From contig CM067539.1 of assembly GCA_034509755.1 (NCBI GenBank), positions 60,088,513-60,152,512 of the forward strand: a stretch of 64,000 nucleotides of DNA, given 5' to 3'. This document shows, piece after piece, positions 60,659 through 64,000 of this stretch. Source of the DNA: Anisodus tanguticus. Lineage: Eukaryota; Streptophyta; Magnoliopsida; Solanales; Solanaceae. The translations under genes and the position numbers were made by a program. The notes under the pieces are model-generated. The model was not told the DNA's origin. It made no database searches and worked only from the letters and a program-made list of their open reading frames with translations. Every line of letters starts with the position of its first letter. The first letter of the stretch is position 1.

Positions 60659-61800
60659 CTAATGATCATTACTTAGATTAGGGGTAAACCTAGCTAACTT
60701 GTTGACTGCATAAGCAATATCAGGTCGGGTGCAGCTTGTTATGTACATCAAACTCCCAATCACCTGTGCATATTGCTCCTGGCATACGGGTGCACCACGA
60801 TTTTTATCAAGCTTTTGATTTCTATCTAGTGGTGACTTCATAGGCAAACTGTCAAACACCTCAAACTTTCTCAAAACATCCTCGATGTAGTGAGACTGAG
60901 ATAAGACCAATCCGTCAGACGTCTTAGAGATTTTTATCCCTAAGATGACATCTGCGATACCCATATCCTTCATGTTGAAGTATTGTTTCAACATGTTCTT
61001 AGTCTCTAAGATTAAGCTAGGACTGCTTCCTGTGATCAACATGTCATCTACGTACATGCATTTAATGACGAATGAGTCAGAGTTACCTTTCGTGTAGACA
61101 CATTTGTCATACTCATTAATGGTGAAACTCTTTGATAGTAGAGTACTATCAAACTTTTCGTGTCATTGCTTCGGGGCTCGTTTCAGCCCATACAGAGATT
61201 TGACAAGTCGACAGACTTTTTTCTCTTGCCCTGGAACCACATTCCCTTAGGGTTGTTCCGTATAGATTTCTTCTTCCAAATCACCATTTAGGAAGGATGT
61301 CTTAACATCCATTTGATGTATCTCAAGGTCATGCAACGCTGCAATCGCAATGAATACTCGTATGGACGTCATCCTAGACACCGGGGAGTACGTGTCAAAA
61401 TAGTCAAGGCCTTCTTTCTGTCGATAGCCCTTGACTACCAACCTGGCTTGTACTTGTCTATAGACCCATATACTTTATACTTCCATTTGAGTATCCATTT
61501 ACAACCCAACAATTTATTTTCAGGAGAAAGATCAACAACTCCCAAGTATGGTTATGCAGGATAAAGTCTATTTCACTTTCAATAGCTTCTTTCCAGAGCG
61601 GTGCCTCTGGAGTTGACAATGTTTCAGCAATTGTCCTTGGTTTGTCATCAACCATATAAGCTACAAAGTCAGGAACGGAGGTTTTATCCTTCCTAACCCT
61701 TTTACTTCGCCTTGGTTCCATATCTGGAGTCTCAAAGTTCTGAGAATCTGAAACACTAGATTCTAGATATTCAGTCACTTCGAATTCCACTAGATATGAA
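60659..61800 (-). pseudogene. Copia copy C reverse transcriptase
   Basis: Segments on the minus strand are the linker and RT start (MEPRRSKRVRKDKTSVPDF, TPEAPLWKEAIESEIDFI; 61458-61790), palm segments (VVKGYRQKEGLDYFDTYSPV, HQMDVKTSFLNGDLEEEI; 61247-61441) and the catalytic MYVDDMLITG with FNMKDMGIADVILGIKI and CTRPDIAYAVNKLARF (60659-61057). The YVDD motif is intact. At least two frame breaks (about 61060-61245 and 61445) prevent a continuous protein. Confidence 0.88.
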
Positions 61801-61849
61801 CCATCTAGATCCAGGCAATCAACGACTCCTGGTTCCTAAGAGCTTTGTT

Positions 61850-62720
61850 CATAACTTCATTTGCGAGAGGTTATGTCTTTTTCCTTTCTAGGAAAAGTAT
61901 CCTCAAAGAATTGAGCATTCCTTGATTCCATGATTGTACCCCCGTGGATATCTGAAATATCTAACTTATGCACTAAGAAGCGATAAGCACTACTGTTATT
62001 TGCATATCCGATAAAAATGCAATCTACAGTCTTAGGCCCAATCTTGACCTGCTTTGGCTTAGGCACTTCGACCTTTGCCCCACACCTTTAAATTTTTATA
62101 AGTGGGTTTCTTTTCCTTCCATGATTCATATGGAGTTTTGTCCTTACACTTATGTGAGACTCTATTAAGAATCGTATTAGTGGTAAGGACAGTTTCTCCC
62201 CATGTTTTGGGAAAGACCGAAATTGATGAGCAAGACATTCATCATTTCCTTAGATGTGCGGTTCTTGCGTTCAGCAACACCGTTCGACTGAGGTGAATAT
62301 GGAGCCGTCGTTTGATGAACAATGCCCGATCCGGCACAATATTCCTCAAATGGCGCTACGTATTTATTTAATCTGCATGCTTAGTTGGTTCTCAACTTCT
62401 GCTTTGTAGCATCGGAATGCTTTAAAGGCTTCGTATTTACTTTTCAACAAGTAAAGGTAACAATACCTTGTGCTATCATCAATGAATGTCACAAAGTACT
62501 TGTTCCCCCTAGTTTGTGCAAACTTCAAATCACATATATCTGTGTGAATAAGTTCTAGAGGAGCGGTATTCCTTTCGACGGATCGAAAATGAATTTTTGT
62601 GAGTTTTGCCTGTACGCACACCTCACACTTATATTGAGGGTTTACGTCGATAGACGGCAACAACTCCAACTTCACCAACGTTTGGATGGACTTATAGTTA
62701 ACATGTCTTAATCTATGATG
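61850..62720 (-). pseudogene. Copia copy C integrase
   Basis: The minus strand shows the end of the zinc finger (CEVCVQAKLTKIHF), the core with LIHTDICDLKFAQTRGNKYF and VTFIDDSTRYCYLYLLKSKY (62364-62678), and a C-terminal part with TVDCIFIGYANNSSAYRFLV (61857-62066). Integrase would join element DNA to the host genome. The part between, with the remaining catalytic residues, is broken by stops. Confidence 0.85.
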
Positions 62721-64000
62721 CTATAAATTAGAAGAATCAAGCAAATAAGAAGAAACTTTAATTTTATTGCTTGGACGCATTACAGACATGGCGTTAACTT
62801 TGAAGAGGCCTTCACAGACGAAGCCTCTCCCAACAAAAATTTCATTCTTGGTGATTACAAATTTTTTGGACTCAAATACTAGCCTAAAACCAGCATTAAT
62901 CAATAAAGTACCTAAAATTAAAATTCCTCATAATCTCAGGGACATGCATCACCTCCTTCAGAGTGAGCTTATTTCCAGAAGTCATCTTCAGGACCACCTT
63001 TCCTACCCCTTGCACGTCAGAGGAAGTGTTGTTACCCATGAACAACTTATTGTCGGTGACTGGTGTATACGTGGAGAAGGCATCTCTATTGGAACAGATG
63101 TGTCTGGTAGCACCCGTGTTCATCCACCATTGCATATGATTCTCAATAAGGTTTGCTTCAAGCACCACCGCCGAGAACTCCTCAATCATGTCGTCAAGAA
63201 ACGTGTCTTTGACGACGTTAGCATGTGTTTTGCCTTTGGCCTTGGCCTTCTCTTGTTGCTCAGTCTTGAGCTTGCGGCAGTCATTGATCATGTGACCAGG
63301 TTTTCTACAGTGGTGACAATTTTCCTTGAACTTCTCCGCCGCTTGGGTCTTGCCGTCTTTCTAGAACTTTCGTTTCTTGCTTGAGTTCCCTTTTGCCTCA
63401 GCTAGATTTACCTTTGCCTCAGCGGGTTGCTTTCCCCTAGGCAAAACCTTCTTATTATCTTCCTGAATCTGGAGTTTGATAATAAGTTCCTCAAATGACA
63501 TTTCCTTTGTCTTGAGTTTTAAGTAACTCATAAACTCAATCCACGAGGGAGGTAACTTTTCAATTAGTGATGCAACAAAAAACTGCTCATTTGGTTTCAT
63601 ACCTTCCAAATCCAAGTGATGTAGAATCATTTGGAATTCCTGGACTTGGGACATCACAATTTTGCTATCCACCATTTGAAATTTCAGGAATTTCCCAACA
63701 ATAAATTTCTTCGTAACAACATCTTGTGCGTTGTGCTTCTTCTACAATTTTCCCATAACTCTTTGGCGGTGCCTATGGTGCAATACACCGTGTAGAGTGG
63801 GTCTGACAGACAGTTCAAAATATAGTTCTTACACATGAAGTCGCTATGACTCCATACATCAAGAACCATTTTCATGCCATTAACAACATGTATACCCTGG
63901 CCCCCTTCAACCGTTTCATTAGGCCGATGGTCCATCTCATCTCCAGCTTGTGGAGGATCTTCTGTTAGGAACCGAGTCATTTCCATAACAGTCAAGTAAA
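62721..64000 (-). pseudogene. Copia copy C gag and protease (runs off the window)
   Basis: Gag segments are LSDPLYTVYCTIGTAKELWE (63684-63995), then MVDSKIVMSQVQEFQMILHH and KLPPSWIEFMSYLKLKTKEM (63361-63675). A zinc knuckle CHHCRKPGHMINDC (C-x2-C-x4-H-x4-C) lies at about 63275-63320, just after an in-frame TAG. The protease site reads WWMNTGATRHICS, where the catalytic Asp of the usual D-T/S-G is Asn. The following segment (FRLVFESKKFVITKNEIFV) is normal for Copia. The primer-binding site and 5' LTR lie beyond position 64000. Confidence 0.87.

Overview
The window looks like a repeat-rich nuclear segment of a flowering plant, most probably a Solanaceae species. The support is a plant eIF5A gene with five phase-0 coding exons, short SINE tails of a type common in Solanaceae, Ogre/Tat- and Tekay-like Gypsy LTRs, Tnt1/Tork-like Copia elements and many hAT, Mutator-like and Stowaway-like non-autonomous transposons. 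The family assignment rests on remembered repeat and protein families, not on a database search.

Only two ordinary host genes are convincing. The first is eIF5A on the minus strand (coding 12477 down to 9555). Its five exons join in frame to a 159-residue protein with the hypusination loop, and its first intron carries a SINE, a 60-bp minisatellite and a CA microsatellite. The second is a single-exon CLE signalling-peptide gene on the plus strand (50051-50323). It encodes a secreted 90-residue precursor with the dodecapeptide HLVPCGPNPIHN, which has a Cys where most CLE peptides have Ser, Thr or Gly. A Copia solo LTR lies 240 bp downstream, oriented towards the gene.

Layout. 0.3-1.7 kb: decayed ORF of the plant-transposon-protein type. 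3.0-8.5 kb: Tekay-like Gypsy LTR, split by a hAT element with an 8-bp target duplication, next to a broken Gypsy integrase. 9.3-12.6 kb: eIF5A. 13.4-17.2 kb: MITEs, SINE tails, a plastid-type tRNA-Gly fragment and a striking C-rich/G-rich foldback. 17.5-19.4 kb: dead Copia reverse transcriptase/RNase H. 19.9-24.7 kb: internally deleted Copia element with both LTRs, then a SINE. 25.9-26.8 kb: Helitron-like termini. 26.8-38.6 kb: an Ogre/Tat-like Gypsy with a 5.6-kb 3' LTR, polypurine tract, two tandem arrays, a gag ORF, no pol, and a 5' LTR fused into gag. 40.7-47.1 kb: a cluster of three hAT elements with perfect 8-bp duplications and smaller MITEs. 50-51.5 kb: CLE and the solo LTR. 51.6-54.3 kb: a MITE and another hAT. 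54.9-64.0 kb: a nested stack in which a LINE is interrupted by a Copia, whose LTR holds a hAT and whose RNase H region holds a 1.94-kb Gypsy-like solo LTR.

The most unusual sequence-level pattern is that the two copies of the Ogre-like LTR, and units of its 38-bp array, differ repeatedly by loss of the middle base at CAG/CTG sites (giving CG). These are CHG contexts, so either a methylation-linked sequencing artefact or a real mutational bias should be considered. The host genes do not form a pathway; the rest of the window is layered transposon history.
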